This document shows positions 45,650 through 54,440 of a stretch of DNA of 58,103 bases, one piece after another. The stretch is from NCBI GenBank assembly GCA_041441465.1, contig JASDSY010000025.1:1-58103 (forward strand), given 5' to 3'. The DNA is from JASDSY01 sp041441465 (GTDB lineage: Bacteria > Muiribacteriota > UBA9980). The position numbers were made by a program, and so were the translations under genes. The notes under the pieces are model-generated. The model searched no databases. It saw only the letters and a program-made list of their open reading frames with translations, and was not told where the DNA came from. Position 1 is the first letter of the stretch, and each line of letters begins with the position of its first letter.

Positions 45650-46831
45650 TTAAATTCCTATCTCTTCATCGGTAAGATAGCATGCGGGATCCGGAGCCCA
45701 AATATCGGAATGAACGGCCTCGGCGCGGACCCTGAAATTGCCGTTACATATATTCAAAAATTTGCATTTTCCGCAGCGGCCTGTCAAATATTTTTTACGG
45801 TCCCTGAGTTTGAACATAAGTTCATTCGAAGTGTCGGACCATATTTCCGAAAACTTCCTTTTTGTTACATTGCCGAATGAATAATGACGCCAGAATTGAT
45901 CCGCGTGAACTTCGCCGGCCTGGTCTACGCAAGCAATGGCGATTCCCGAATTATTTCCGCCGTTATACTCCAGCAATTTATAAACCGAAGCGGCGCGTTC
46001 CGGATCGCTTTTCAAAAGCCTGAGATATAAATTCACGCCGTCACAATGATTATCGACTGTCAGGACCTCTATTTTATTTCCGGCCGAATATAACTCAACC
46101 GTCTTATCAAATATGAAATCCACTGTTTTCCGTGTTGCATCGAGCGGCAAAACAGAGTTCAACATGCTGCTTCCGCGGCCGGAATAAACGATATGATAAA
46201 AACAAACGCGCGGAATAGCGTTGTTTTTTATAAAATCAAATACGGCCGGCACTTCCTTATAATTTTCGGCGGTAATAGTAAAGCGCAAGCCGACTTTAAC
46301 GCCTGCGGCCTGGCAATTTTTTATACCCCTGACGGCCTTTTCGAATGATCCCGCGACTCCGCGAAACCTGTCGTTTACTTCAGAGAGTCCGTCAAGCGAA
46401 ATCCCCACATAAGAAAATCCCGATTCTTTAATTTTTTCAGCTATTTTTTCTTCAATAAGCGTGCCATTGGTCGAAATCACTGTCCGCATGCCCCTGCTTT
46501 TAGCGTAAGCGCCGAGATCAAACAGGTCTTTGCGCATAAGCGGTTCGCCGCCGGAAAACAACAAAGTGGGAACTCCGAAAGCGGCCATATCATCTATCAT
46601 CTTGACAGCCTGTTCCGAAGCGATCTCATTATCCGCCGGTTTGCATCCAGCGTTAGCATAACAATGAACGCATTTTAAATTGCACGCTTCGGTCATATTC
46701 CATACAACTATAGGTTTCTTATCGCGTGAAAATTGAAGGAGGTGCGACGGCAGACGCGAACTATCGCGACCATAGCGAAGAACGTCATGTTCGTTAACCA
46801 TATTACATAAAAGTTTCGATACGCCTATCAT
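45650..46831 (-). CDS. ahbC: Radical SAM/SPASM enzyme, AhbC-type (12,18-didecarboxysiroheme deacetylase)
   Basis: 393 aa from the ATG at 46831, which has AAAGG six nt upstream and gives the MIGVSKLLC opening seen in AhbC proteins; a TTG 24 nt earlier is less likely. Radical SAM Cys motif C-x3-C-x2-C is at 50, 54, 57 (EACNLKCVHCYANAG). The C-terminal cysteines 353, 356, 362 and 383 lie in GRCGKCKFLNICNGNFRVRAEA and DPACYLTDEE, which is characteristic of AhbC/NirJ. AhbC removes acetate chains of didecarboxysiroheme to give Fe-coproporphyrin III in the alternative heme pathway of anaerobes; NirJ of heme d1 synthesis is the main alternative. No other ahb, nir or heme genes are in the window. It follows pgi after a terminator. 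Confidence 0.85.
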   Translation of the reverse strand: MIGVSKLLCNMVNEHDVLRYGRDSSRLPSHLLQFSRDKKPIVVWNMTEACNLKCVHCYANAGCKPADNEIASEQAVKMIDDMAAFGVPTLLFSGGEPLMRKDLFDLGAYAKSRGMRTVISTNGTLIEEKIAEKIKESGFSYVGISLDGLSEVNDRFRGVAGSFEKAVRGIKNCQAAGVKVGLRFTITAENYKEVPAVFDFIKNNAIPRVCFYHIVYSGRGSSMLNSVLPLDATRKTVDFIFDKTVELYSAGNKIEVLTVDNHCDGVNLYLRLLKSDPERAASVYKLLEYNGGNNSGIAIACVDQAGEVHADQFWRHYSFGNVTKRKFSEIWSDTSNELMFKLRDRKKYLTGRCGKCKFLNICNGNFRVRAEAVHSDIWAPDPACYLTDEEIGI

Positions 46832-46864
46832 TTGATACCTTTCATACGCAGGCAATTACCTTAC

Positions 46865-46910
46865 GCTAAAAAGCAGGCAATAAAAGTGATTATCACTTGC
46901 TTTTTAAGCG
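46865..46910 (-). terminator. Terminator of pgi
   Basis: On the minus strand, CGCT(T)AAAAAGCA pairs with TGCTTTTTAGCG, enclosing a second small hairpin (AAGTGAT/ATCACTT). It lies in the 97-nt gap between pgi and ahbC. If leaky, ahbC may be read through from pgi. Confidence 0.65.
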
Positions 46911-46928
46911 TCAGCAATATTTTATAAT

Positions 46929-48302
46929 TTATATTTTAACTACTTTAATCGAAGCCAGAAGTTTTTCCAGCCGCTCCGTTTCCTTTTCAAATCCAGGTTT
47001 CTTCATGAGCGCAAACATATTTTTCTTATAACTTTCAACGCCCGGCTGATCGAAAGGATTTACATCGAGCAAATATCCGCTCACAGCCACGGCGATTTCA
47101 TAAAAATATAAAAGCTCGCCCAGATAAAATTCATTTACGGCCGGGAGCGTAATCGTCATATTAGGCACGCCGCCTTCTAGATGGGCAAGCCTTGTACCTT
47201 CGTATGCCATTTTATTCACATGGTTTATGTCAATGCCTGAGAGAAAATTCAATCCGTCAAGGTTTTGCGGATCAATCGGTATATCGAGCTTTTGTGCCGG
47301 CTCAGCCATTAAAAATGTCTCGAATATATTGCGTTCGCCATCCTGGATATATTGTCCCATACTGTGAAGGTCCGTCGTAAAATCCGTCGATGCCGGAAAA
47401 AGCCCCTTTTTATCCTTACCTTCGGATTCGCCGTATAATTGTTTCCACCATTCGGAAACGAAATGAAGCCCGGGTTCGAAATTACTCAATAATTCAACTT
47501 TTTTGCCTTTTTTATAGAGCAAATAACGGCATGCGGCATACATAAACGCCGGATTTTCATATATTCCTTTTTTGTCTTTCGCCATTTTTTCAAAATTACG
47601 CGCGCCGTCAATTAAGTTTTTTATCGAATGTCCGGCGACGGCTATCGGCAGGAGTCCTACAGGAGTGAGAACCGAAAAACGGCCGCCGACATCGTCAGGG
47701 ATTACATAGCATTTATATCCTTCCTTATCGGCAAGTGTTTTAAGAGCGCCGCGCGCCTTGTCGGTTGTCGCGATAATGCGGTTTTTAGCGTCTTTACCGT
47801 ATTTTTCTTCCATATATTTCTTGATTATCCGAAATGCCACTGCAGGTTCTGTAGTAGTGCCCGATTTCGAAATAACATTGACATAAACGCTTTTATCTTT
47901 AATGTATTTAAACAATGAATTCAGATAAGAGGCGGAAAGATTTTGGCCGGCGAATATAACAACAGGATTTTTACGCTCCGCTTTTTCGTATGAATCGTAA
48001 AAATATTCATTAAGCGCCGTTATAACGGCCTTGGCGCCAAGATATGATCCGCCGATACCGACGCATAAGAAAACATCTGCATTTTCCCGTATTTTTTTCG
48101 CCGTATTTTCTACTTCAGCAATAAAAGAATCATCGGTTTTTGAAGGGAGATCGACCCATCCTAAAAAATCATTTCCTTTGCCGGTTTTGTTAAATACCGC
48201 TTCGCACGCTTTATTTATTTCAGGCTGCAAAGATTTTATATCTTCTTCCGAAATAGTCTTAAGAAGATTCGTAACATCGATTTCAAGACGTTTTTTAGTC
48301 AT
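46929..48302 (-). CDS. pgi: Glucose-6-phosphate isomerase
   Basis: Interconverts glucose 6-phosphate and fructose 6-phosphate in glycolysis and gluconeogenesis. 457 aa, the shorter type common in Firmicutes-like and many anaerobic bacteria. Visible are VGIGGSYLGAKAVITAL, the sugar-phosphate SIS loop ISKSGTTTEPAVAFR, DDVGGRFSVLTPVGLLP and NFEPGLHFVSEWWKQLYGESEGKD with the catalytic Glu. An AAGGGTGAT ribosome site precedes the ATG. Confidence 0.97.
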   Translation of the reverse strand: MTKKRLEIDVTNLLKTISEEDIKSLQPEINKACEAVFNKTGKGNDFLGWVDLPSKTDDSFIAEVENTAKKIRENADVFLCVGIGGSYLGAKAVITALNEYFYDSYEKAERKNPVVIFAGQNLSASYLNSLFKYIKDKSVYVNVISKSGTTTEPAVAFRIIKKYMEEKYGKDAKNRIIATTDKARGALKTLADKEGYKCYVIPDDVGGRFSVLTPVGLLPIAVAGHSIKNLIDGARNFEKMAKDKKGIYENPAFMYAACRYLLYKKGKKVELLSNFEPGLHFVSEWWKQLYGESEGKDKKGLFPASTDFTTDLHSMGQYIQDGERNIFETFLMAEPAQKLDIPIDPQNLDGLNFLSGIDINHVNKMAYEGTRLAHLEGGVPNMTITLPAVNEFYLGELLYFYEIAVAVSGYLLDVNPFDQPGVESYKKNMFALMKKPGFEKETERLEKLLASIKVVKI

Positions 48303-48532
48303 ATTATCACCCTTTTATACGTATTATATAATGATAAAATTATGTATAATAACATAATTGCGATTTTTAAAAATTTTATACTAAAACAATAATCAAGTCA
48401 AGTTGTTTTTTAATAAAGCGCCTTAAACGATTTTTTATATTTTGGTCAAGACGCAGTTCTTATTGTTATAACTCAGTCAAAACATTTGAATTTATTAACA
48501 TAATGACCGCTGAAATATTTCAAAAAAATATA

Positions 48533-48561
48533 TTGACATAACATACAAAGCGTGATATAAT
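48533..48561 (+). promoter_or_regulatory. Consensus sigma70 promoter of the tRNA cluster
   Basis: Perfect TTGACA, 17-nt spacer, perfect TATAAT, and TGA extended -10 (GTGATATAAT), 21 nt before the first tRNA. This is the strongest promoter in the window, as expected for stable RNA. The rest of the pgi-tRNA gap (48303-48532) holds no supported feature. Confidence 0.9.
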
Positions 48562-48582
48562 GTCTACATACTAAAATTAAGT

Positions 48583-48668
48583 GCCTGGGTGGTGGAATTG
48601 GTAGACACAGCGGACTTAAAATCCGTTGGGGTTCACTCTCCGTGCCGGTTCAATTCCGGCCCTAGGCA
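48583..48668 (+). tRNA. tRNA-Leu (anticodon UAA)
   Basis: Acceptor GCCTGGG pairs with CCTAGGC (one G-U). The anticodon stem GCGGA/TCCGT encloses CTTAAAA, giving UAA. A long variable arm is present, as in all tRNA-Leu, and the T-arm is GCCGG-TTCAATT-CCGGC. The 3' CCA is not encoded. Confidence 0.97.
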
Positions 48669-48703
48669 TTACCATTGAAAATAAGAAATATATAAAAAAA
48701 CGA

Positions 48704-48779
48704 CGCGGGATGGAGCAGTTGGTAGCTCGTCGGGCTCATAACCCGAAGGCCGTAGGTTCAAGTCCTACTCCCGCTACCA
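48704..48779 (+). tRNA. Initiator tRNA-fMet (CAU)
   Basis: Anticodon loop CTCATAA on a stem ending in three G-C pairs (GGG/CCC) and an unpaired first base (C1 opposite U72) are both initiator hallmarks. CCA is encoded, unlike the flanking two tRNAs. Confidence 0.95.
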
Positions 48780-48829
48780 ATTTTTTTTGTGGTTTGAATA
48801 GCGTATTGTTATTCAGGCTTCGCATAAAT

Positions 48830-48903
48830 GGCGAAGTAGCTCAGATGGTTAGAGCATACGGTTCATAACCGTAGTGTCGAGGGTTCGATTCCCCCCTTCG
48901 CTA
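48830..48903 (+). tRNA. tRNA-Met (CAU), elongator type
   Basis: Acceptor GGCGAAG/CTTCGCT is fully paired (G1-U72 wobble). The anticodon stem TACGG/CCGTA encloses TTCATAA, giving CAU. The T-stem has one A-C mismatch. CCA is not encoded. Elongator Met is favoured over Ile2 by similarity of the arm to known elongator Met genes; a tRNA-Ile2 with lysidine remains possible. Confidence 0.88.
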
Positions 48904-48930
48904 TTCCAAGTTAACAAAAAATATTAAATA

Positions 48931-48961
48931 AAAAAAGGAGCGCTGAATGCGTTCCTTTTTT
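48931..48961 (+). terminator. Terminator of the tRNA cluster
   Basis: A 13-bp stem AAAAAAGGAGCGC/GCGTTCCTTTTTT with one G-U pair and a 5-nt loop, followed by further T. It begins 27 nt after the last tRNA. Confidence 0.9.
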
Positions 48962-49215
48962 TGCTTATAATTAACTTAATTAATGCCGGCGCGCTTTTCA
49001 AATAATTAAAATCAGCGACAGATAGCATGGCTTTTAAACTAATATTTTCCGTGCACGTTGTAATGTATTCAAAAAACAAAATATTACAAAAATCAAAGCC
49101 GTAAAATCCGCTAAAACCTATAATTACAAATAACTCCATTACATAATAGTTATTTTTCATAAAAAAAATTTGAAATTAATAAAAACCAGCTAAAGCCTTA
49201 AAAAAGGAGAAAAAA

Positions 49216-49506
49216 ATGAGTCCATTTGAAATTATAATGATGATATGTTTCGGATCGGCATGGCCGTTTTCAATTTACAAATCATATACATCAAAATCAG
49301 TCAAAGGAAAAAGTTTCCAGTTTTTAATAGTCGTTATTATAGGATACGCGGCCGGCATCATGCATAAGATTTTTTATAATTTCGACAAGGTCATAATATT
49401 GTATATTCTAAATACCCTGATGGTCGGAATTGACGCGGTGCTTTATATACGAAATTCAAGGCTCGAAAATAAAAATGCCGGCCTCGTTTCCGAACCGGCA
49501 AGTTAA
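49216..49506 (+). CDS. SemiSWEET/PQ-loop-like small membrane protein
   Basis: 96 aa with three predicted membrane helices, the unit size of bacterial SemiSWEET sugar transporters, which work as dimers. The first helix contains WPFSIYKSYTSKSVKGKS, matching the usual PQ-loop position, although the Pro is in W-P-F rather than the classical P-Q. The sequence also has GYAAGIMHKIFYNFD and ends soon after the third helix. A clear AAAAAAGGAG ribosome site precedes the ATG. Single gene between the tRNA cluster and a convergent gene. Substrate unknown. Confidence 0.75.
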   Translation: MSPFEIIMMICFGSAWPFSIYKSYTSKSVKGKSFQFLIVVIIGYAAGIMHKIFYNFDKVIILYILNTLMVGIDAVLYIRNSRLENKNAGLVSEPAS

Positions 49507-49678
49507 TCATTTATTAACTCTGTTTAAAACAATGGAAAATTCTTTTATTAAATTGATTCTCTATTACTTCTGAACTTTTAAATTTACTAAGTTTAGTATA
49601 TTATATTTTTTTAATTTATCTATCGTTGTTATACCATATTATATATTAGACAATACTGTTACCACGTTAATAAATTTA

Positions 49679-51142
49679 TTATTTTTTAAATATTCCTGAT
49701 TTTTGAGCTATTTTATTAATATCGTTTATAAGGCTTTCTTTTTTCGCTGTAAAAATCTTATAGTCATTTTCAACCATATCCGCATACTTAACGCCAAATT
49801 CCATTAAATACCTTTTGAATTCATCTATATTCGACTCATCGTTTAAAACCGATAAAAGTTTTTTCGCGTTTGAAACATCTCCCGGCCTGCTTGATTTCAC
49901 GAACATTTTAGCGTAAATCTTGCCGGCCGCCTCGGCAAGTTCAAGAGTTTCCCTTAAATCCAGAGTCTCGAGCTTAACCGATGATTTTTGAGGCGATACT
50001 TCACGCAAAGTGTACTGCACGCCGTCAAGCTCACAAAAATCCACAAACGGCGAAACATTTGACGCCATTGCATACGTCCCGAGCAGCACGCGCCTGCCGT
50101 TGCCTTTAAACGAATCCATAATTTTTTGCCAATCCCGAACGGAATTCGACACCACTGAATTTCTCTGCTGTTTCATTTCTATCACAACATTATGGCTGCA
50201 GTCTTTAATTGATTTTCCGGCAATTAAAATATAATACCTGCTTAATCCCAGCGAGCCGGTTCCTGAATGCAGTTTTTCACATATATCAAGCACCTTAAAA
50301 TAACCGGAATCTATTTTCTCACCGCTATCCGAGAAGCGTTTCATCACTTTAGCGGCATATTCTTTTTCAAAAACTTCCTTTATTTTATCGTAATCAGTTG
50401 CGCTTATTACTGCCAGTTCATCATTTTTAAGAAATTTATTCGGCTCAGACATCACGGTTAATTTCTCAAGAAGATCTTCCCTTTTTTTATTATCTAATTT
50501 TTTAATGTTGTCTTTCAGAAATCCGCCTGCATTTTTAGCGGTTATTGCGTATTTTTTTATGCCGTCATCTTTCAAAGCATCTATAAATGAATCGGTAAAT
50601 TTTTCAACAGCCTTTTCCTCATCCGCTTTTATTCCATTCGTCCTGCAATGAAGGCATAAAGAAGCCGCAGCCCTTTTTAAATCCCATATATAAGGCGCTA
50701 TAAACGACTCGTCAAAATCGTTAGCGTCAAATTGCGCGTCATTATTTGAATTTCTGACAAAGCCGAAATTTGCGATATGCATGTCGCCGTTTATATATGT
50801 CTCTGAAAGTCCCGTCGTTAAAAACGATTTTTCGGACCCGTTAACGCTTAAAGAATTATCCGCCATATCGCGGTAAAATAAAACGGCCGTACCGCGGTAA
50901 AAAGAAAAAGGCGATTCGGCTATTTTATTGTACTTTTCAATTATGGCCGCAGGATTTTTTTTCGCAATGCCGGCGTCATAAGATTTTAATTCATTTATCA
51001 CTATCGCGGCCCGATCAGCGGTCAGAGCATCATTAACCGTAAAAACATTCAGAATGCAGGCTAAAATAACTAAAACCAAAGCCAACCTCAAATTAAACCC
51101 GATAAATTTCATTTTATTATTTGCATTATTTTTTACAATCAT
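49679..51142 (-). CDS. Exported DUF2252 family protein
   Basis: 487 aa. DUF2252 hallmarks are YINGDMHIANFGFV (about 110-125) and DANDFDESFIAPYIWDLKRAAASL (about 135-160), the kinase-like-fold segment of this family. A hydrophobic N-terminal segment (about 14-40) points to export, which is uncommon since most DUF2252 proteins are cytosolic. GAGGG lies just ahead of the ATG; an internal Met at residue 11 could also serve. Biochemical function of the family is not known. Single-gene unit. Confidence 0.85.
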   Translation of the reverse strand: MIVKNNANNKMKFIGFNLRLALVLVILACILNVFTVNDALTADRAAIVINELKSYDAGIAKKNPAAIIEKYNKIAESPFSFYRGTAVLFYRDMADNSLSVNGSEKSFLTTGLSETYINGDMHIANFGFVRNSNNDAQFDANDFDESFIAPYIWDLKRAAASLCLHCRTNGIKADEEKAVEKFTDSFIDALKDDGIKKYAITAKNAGGFLKDNIKKLDNKKREDLLEKLTVMSEPNKFLKNDELAVISATDYDKIKEVFEKEYAAKVMKRFSDSGEKIDSGYFKVLDICEKLHSGTGSLGLSRYYILIAGKSIKDCSHNVVIEMKQQRNSVVSNSVRDWQKIMDSFKGNGRRVLLGTYAMASNVSPFVDFCELDGVQYTLREVSPQKSSVKLETLDLRETLELAEAAGKIYAKMFVKSSRPGDVSNAKKLLSVLNDESNIDEFKRYLMEFGVKYADMVENDYKIFTAKKESLINDINKIAQKSGIFKK

Positions 51143-51247
51143 GTAACCCTCGCTTCAAGTTTCATAATTTTTTATTCTTTATATAAAAAAGCTTGAAATA
51201 TGTTTCAACCGACAATTTTATACAACATGACAATTTTATATTATAAA

Positions 51248-51272
51248 ATCAGGTTTGTCAATTAAACCTGAT
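51248..51272 (-). terminator. Terminator of the nitroreductase gene
   Basis: A perfect 9-bp stem ATCAGGTTT/AAACCTGAT with a 7-nt loop. On the minus strand it is followed by TTTTATAA. It is 20 nt past the stop codon. Confidence 0.65.
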
Positions 51273-51291
51273 AAAATTAATCGCAATGTTA

Positions 51292-52170
51292 TTATTTTAT
51301 AAATTTCACATTAAGAGGTTTGCGCGAAACGGTTCTGGTAAATTTAACCGTCGGAAAGCCGAGGGTCATAGCGTTATAAACCTCGTTTCGGGCCGGAATT
51401 TCAAGAAATTTCTTTATATCCTTGGATTTGGCGGCGGCCATTGAGAGAAATCCATTTATGCAGGTGCCAAGCCCGAGCGACTCGGCGGCGATAAGCATCG
51501 TCATCATGGCATAATCGCAGTTATCCTTAGGCAGCGGCGAGTTTTTATCGGCATGAGTTAAAATAACGGCCGGAGCGTCATAAAATAAATAATCAACGCC
51601 GTTCCGCCAATTTTCAACGCCATATTTGAACAACTCCCGGCTTTTTTGAAGGGACGACACATTTCCGGCGCCCACGATCGCCGTTAATAAAAGTTTTTTT
51701 AACGGGTTTTCAAGCATTTCGATGAGTGAACCGTAAAAACCAAAAACCATTTCGCCGAGACATTTTATCTTTTCATGCCCCGTCACGACCACAACATTAA
51801 CATCCTGGCAATTTTTTGCCGTAGGCGCGTAGCGCGCCGTATTTAAAATTTTCGATATAATTTCACCGGAAACCGGTTCCTGTTTATAATTACGGCAGCT
51901 GCGGCGCGACCTCAGAAAAACGTTCATATCTTCAAAACCGATATTTGAATTATGAGGAATATCGATACATTCTAAAACATTGACATATTCGTTAAAAATA
52001 GCGCCGGCCGGACAAACAGCCACGCAATGACCGCACCTTGTACATAACTTCGGAGCATCCTCTATTACGGACGGATAGTCTTCCTGATTTTCCTTCTTAA
52101 ATATACCGTGCTTGCAAACCAAAACGCATTTGCCGCATTTAACGCACTTCTGATTGTCTATTTTCAACAT
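51292..52170 (-). CDS. Ferredoxin-nitroreductase fusion
   Basis: 292 aa. The N-terminal domain carries two [4Fe-4S] motifs (Cys 9, 12, 15, 19 and 43, 46, 49, 53). The C-terminal domain (about 85-285) is a nitroreductase-fold flavoprotein, with RSRRSCRNY as FMN-binding Arg region and ESLGLGTCINGF near the end. Such fusions are common in clostridia and other anaerobes and probably link ferredoxin electrons to FMN-dependent reduction of an unknown substrate. Single-gene unit with a terminator. Confidence 0.92.
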   Translation of the reverse strand: MLKIDNQKCVKCGKCVLVCKHGIFKKENQEDYPSVIEDAPKLCTRCGHCVAVCPAGAIFNEYVNVLECIDIPHNSNIGFEDMNVFLRSRRSCRNYKQEPVSGEIISKILNTARYAPTAKNCQDVNVVVVTGHEKIKCLGEMVFGFYGSLIEMLENPLKKLLLTAIVGAGNVSSLQKSRELFKYGVENWRNGVDYLFYDAPAVILTHADKNSPLPKDNCDYAMMTMLIAAESLGLGTCINGFLSMAAAKSKDIKKFLEIPARNEVYNAMTLGFPTVKFTRTVSRKPLNVKFIK

Positions 52171-52308
52171 TTCAACCTCATAAAACTCTTAATTTAAATT
52201 TTACTTAACTATCATAAATATCACATATACGCACATAATATATAAATACCGCAAAACTATCTGAATTTTTCCATTCAAATGAATTTTGCGGCAAATTTTA
52301 TACACTAA

Positions 52309-53136
52309 TTAATATATGTAACCTTTGACTAACTTTATTAAAGACTCATTTTCTTTGTCCTTAGCGATTAAAAGCGCGGTCTTATTTTTATGGTTGCGTA
52401 AAGTAGGATCGGCGCCGCCGTCTAATATCGCTTTAGCCGACGCGAGGCTTTCAGAGTAACAAGCCGCGATCAACGGAGTATCGTTATTTTTATTTCTGAT
52501 GCTTATGTATATACCTTTTTTTAATAAAATTTTCACGATTTCCGGCTGGTTCGCAGCGGCCGCAAGATGCAGCAGCGTATTACCCTCGCTATCCCTGTAA
52601 CTGACATCAAGTTTAGCAAGCAATTCTTTAGCGGTTTTTGTGTCGCCTTTAGCCATGGCGCTTTTAAAAGCCTCATAATTATCGTTTATTTTAGGCTCGA
52701 TATCAACTTCAGCATAATTATTTATTTGTTTATACTGGTCCTTATTAGCATCGCCGTACATTTTCAGCCTGTATTTTCCCTCTTTAGGAACCGCAAATTC
52801 CGCATTTACAGCTGTCATTGCGCCGCTTTTTAAATCGCCTTTTTCGTTTTTTCCGTCAAATTCCTTTCCGCTTTCATCAACCAATTTGAACGGCGGAATG
52901 GCGGATGTTTCAAATCCGTCATTCTTAACGGATATTTTGATATTAAAAATATCGTTTTTACCGGTTTCTTTCTTGCGCACAGCCTCTATTACCTTATATG
53001 AAAAATTACCGATCGTCACATTTTCGTTCATCGCGTAAGGTTCGGCCGCATAAGCGCCGCCTGTCATAAAAATTAAAACTAAAAACAAAACACTCAAACT
53101 AATCGCGGTTATTTTTTCGTAATCAAAAATTAACAT
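52309..53136 (-). CDS. Exported DUF4352-like/ankyrin-repeat protein
   Basis: 275 aa from the second of two close ATGs: GGAGGT lies 7 nt before this one but only 1 nt before the other (53142). A signal peptide ends near GGAYAAE. Residues about 35-150 resemble a DUF4352 (telokin-like Ig) domain. Residues about 165-275 are three ankyrin repeats, with GNTLLHLAAAANQPEIVKIL and NDTPLIAACYSESLASAKAIL. This suggests a periplasmic protein-binding role. It lies 19 nt after the DUF362 gene, so the two are co-transcribed. The extended leader ATCTGGAGGT resembles that of the 912-aa lipoprotein. Confidence 0.82.
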   Translation of the reverse strand: MLIFDYEKITAISLSVLFLVLIFMTGGAYAAEPYAMNENVTIGNFSYKVIEAVRKKETGKNDIFNIKISVKNDGFETSAIPPFKLVDESGKEFDGKNEKGDLKSGAMTAVNAEFAVPKEGKYRLKMYGDANKDQYKQINNYAEVDIEPKINDNYEAFKSAMAKGDTKTAKELLAKLDVSYRDSEGNTLLHLAAAANQPEIVKILLKKGIYISIRNKNNDTPLIAACYSESLASAKAILDGGADPTLRNHKNKTALLIAKDKENESLIKLVKGYIY

Positions 53137-53155
53137 TAACATACCTCCAGATTTT

Positions 53156-54307
53156 TTATTTTCCAAAAAAATTCCTTATATTTTCGGCCAGGCTTTTTTT
53201 TACCGTTATAGCGGCATGCGGACACATTTCCTGACAGCAGAAACATCTTATGCACTTTTTTAAATCGAAATTAAGGCCGCCGTCTTTATTTTCAGATACC
53301 GAAATAGCCTTCGCCGGGCAGACATCGACACATATCTTACACATTTTACAAAGGTTTTTATGGTAATCTGGCGACGAATTGAAAACACCTTTGAGTATCT
53401 TTTTTAAAAATCCAAACATACGCCAATCGCTCGCCATTATATTTCGCGGAAGTTTAAAATCTTTAATGTCAAAAGCATCCATCCGATCGCCGGCCACTTC
53501 GATGTCCTTGATGCTAGAGCCCGGATAATTCATTTTTTTAGCGGCGCGCCCCGTAAAAAACTGGTCCGGCGTAAATTTTAAAAGCGCCGCCGCGACCGTA
53601 TCGATTGCCACGCAATTAACTCCGCCTATCAATATATTCAATTCACGGAAAGTCCCGTTTGCCGGCCCGTTTCCTTCCATGCCAAATACGCCGTCCATTA
53701 TAGTAAAATCAGGCGCAACAAGAAGGTTGAGCTCGACTATCATTCTGGCGAAAAATTCGGCGTCAAGTCCGGCTTTGAAATGCCATTCCGGCTTGCGTAT
53801 TCCGACTACAGTGCCGAACGTATTCTTTACGGCCATCGTTAAAAGCATCTGGGCATGCGATTTTAACTTCGGCAGGTTCAATACTTTATCGGCTTCATAA
53901 ACTTCGCGCGCTATCTCGAATTTTTTAAAAATGCGGTCGCCGGATTCAGGCTTAACTTCAACCGACTGCTCAAAATTAACTACTTTAGCCCCAAGCTCAT
54001 TTGCGACAGCCTCTATTCCGCATTTTTTCGCAACATTAACGGCGCTGCCGATACCCGGGCTGTCGCCGATAGTTATCCTGCAGCCGATATCTTTCAATAC
54101 GGACCCTACGGCAAAAACAAGCTCCGGATGAGTCGTCACATGCGCGTCAGCCGGACGCCCGAAAAGCAGATTCGGTTTTATAACGACTTTTTCACCGCTC
54201 TTAAAAAATTTTTCCGCGCCTCCAAATTCCTTGAATATCCGCTCTACCTGCGTTCTCATTAAATTTCTTTCATAAGACGGCGTCTTTAATAAAACGACTT
54301 TTTCCAT
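53156..54307 (-). CDS. DUF362 protein with C-terminal 2x[4Fe-4S] ferredoxin domain
   Basis: 383 aa. The first ~300 residues are the DUF362 domain (KVVIKPNLL, GDSPGIGSA, LPKLKSHAQMLLT, MDGVFGMEGNGP). The end has two ferredoxin clusters (Cys 320, 323, 326, 330 and 352, 355, 358, 362), with an additional Cys357. Family members bind Fe-S clusters and are abundant in anaerobes, but their reaction is mostly unknown. Upstream of, and 19 nt from, the DUF4352/ankyrin gene. Confidence 0.93.
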   Translation of the reverse strand: MEKVVLLKTPSYERNLMRTQVERIFKEFGGAEKFFKSGEKVVIKPNLLFGRPADAHVTTHPELVFAVGSVLKDIGCRITIGDSPGIGSAVNVAKKCGIEAVANELGAKVVNFEQSVEVKPESGDRIFKKFEIAREVYEADKVLNLPKLKSHAQMLLTMAVKNTFGTVVGIRKPEWHFKAGLDAEFFARMIVELNLLVAPDFTIMDGVFGMEGNGPANGTFRELNILIGGVNCVAIDTVAAALLKFTPDQFFTGRAAKKMNYPGSSIKDIEVAGDRMDAFDIKDFKLPRNIMASDWRMFGFLKKILKGVFNSSPDYHKNLCKMCKICVDVCPAKAISVSENKDGGLNFDLKKCIRCFCCQEMCPHAAITVKKSLAENIRNFFGK

Positions 54308-54397
54308 AACTATTCCTAATTTTTATATTATAAATTACTAAAATTAACTGCGTTATTAATAACTGCGTAATACGAAAATTCCGCTTCTATTAATAAA

Positions 54398-54424
54398 AAA
54401 GGGCCGCGCATATCGTGGCCCTTT
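54398..54424 (-). terminator. Terminator of the DUF1844 gene
   Basis: An 8-bp stem AAAGGGCC/GGCCCTTT extended inward by three pairs (one G-U), with a 5-nt loop, then T-rich sequence on the minus strand. Confidence 0.8.
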
Positions 54425-54440
54425 AATCTGTAATTTTCTG

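Noticed and set aside
48924..49160. A 78-codon minus-strand frame between the tRNA cluster and the SemiSWEET gene
   Set aside because: It overlaps the tRNA terminator, has no ribosome site and an untypical composition; it is most likely chance.
49476..49500. Hairpin TGCCGG/CCGGCA at the end of the SemiSWEET gene
   Set aside because: It lies inside the coding region and lacks a T-tract, so it is not a terminator.
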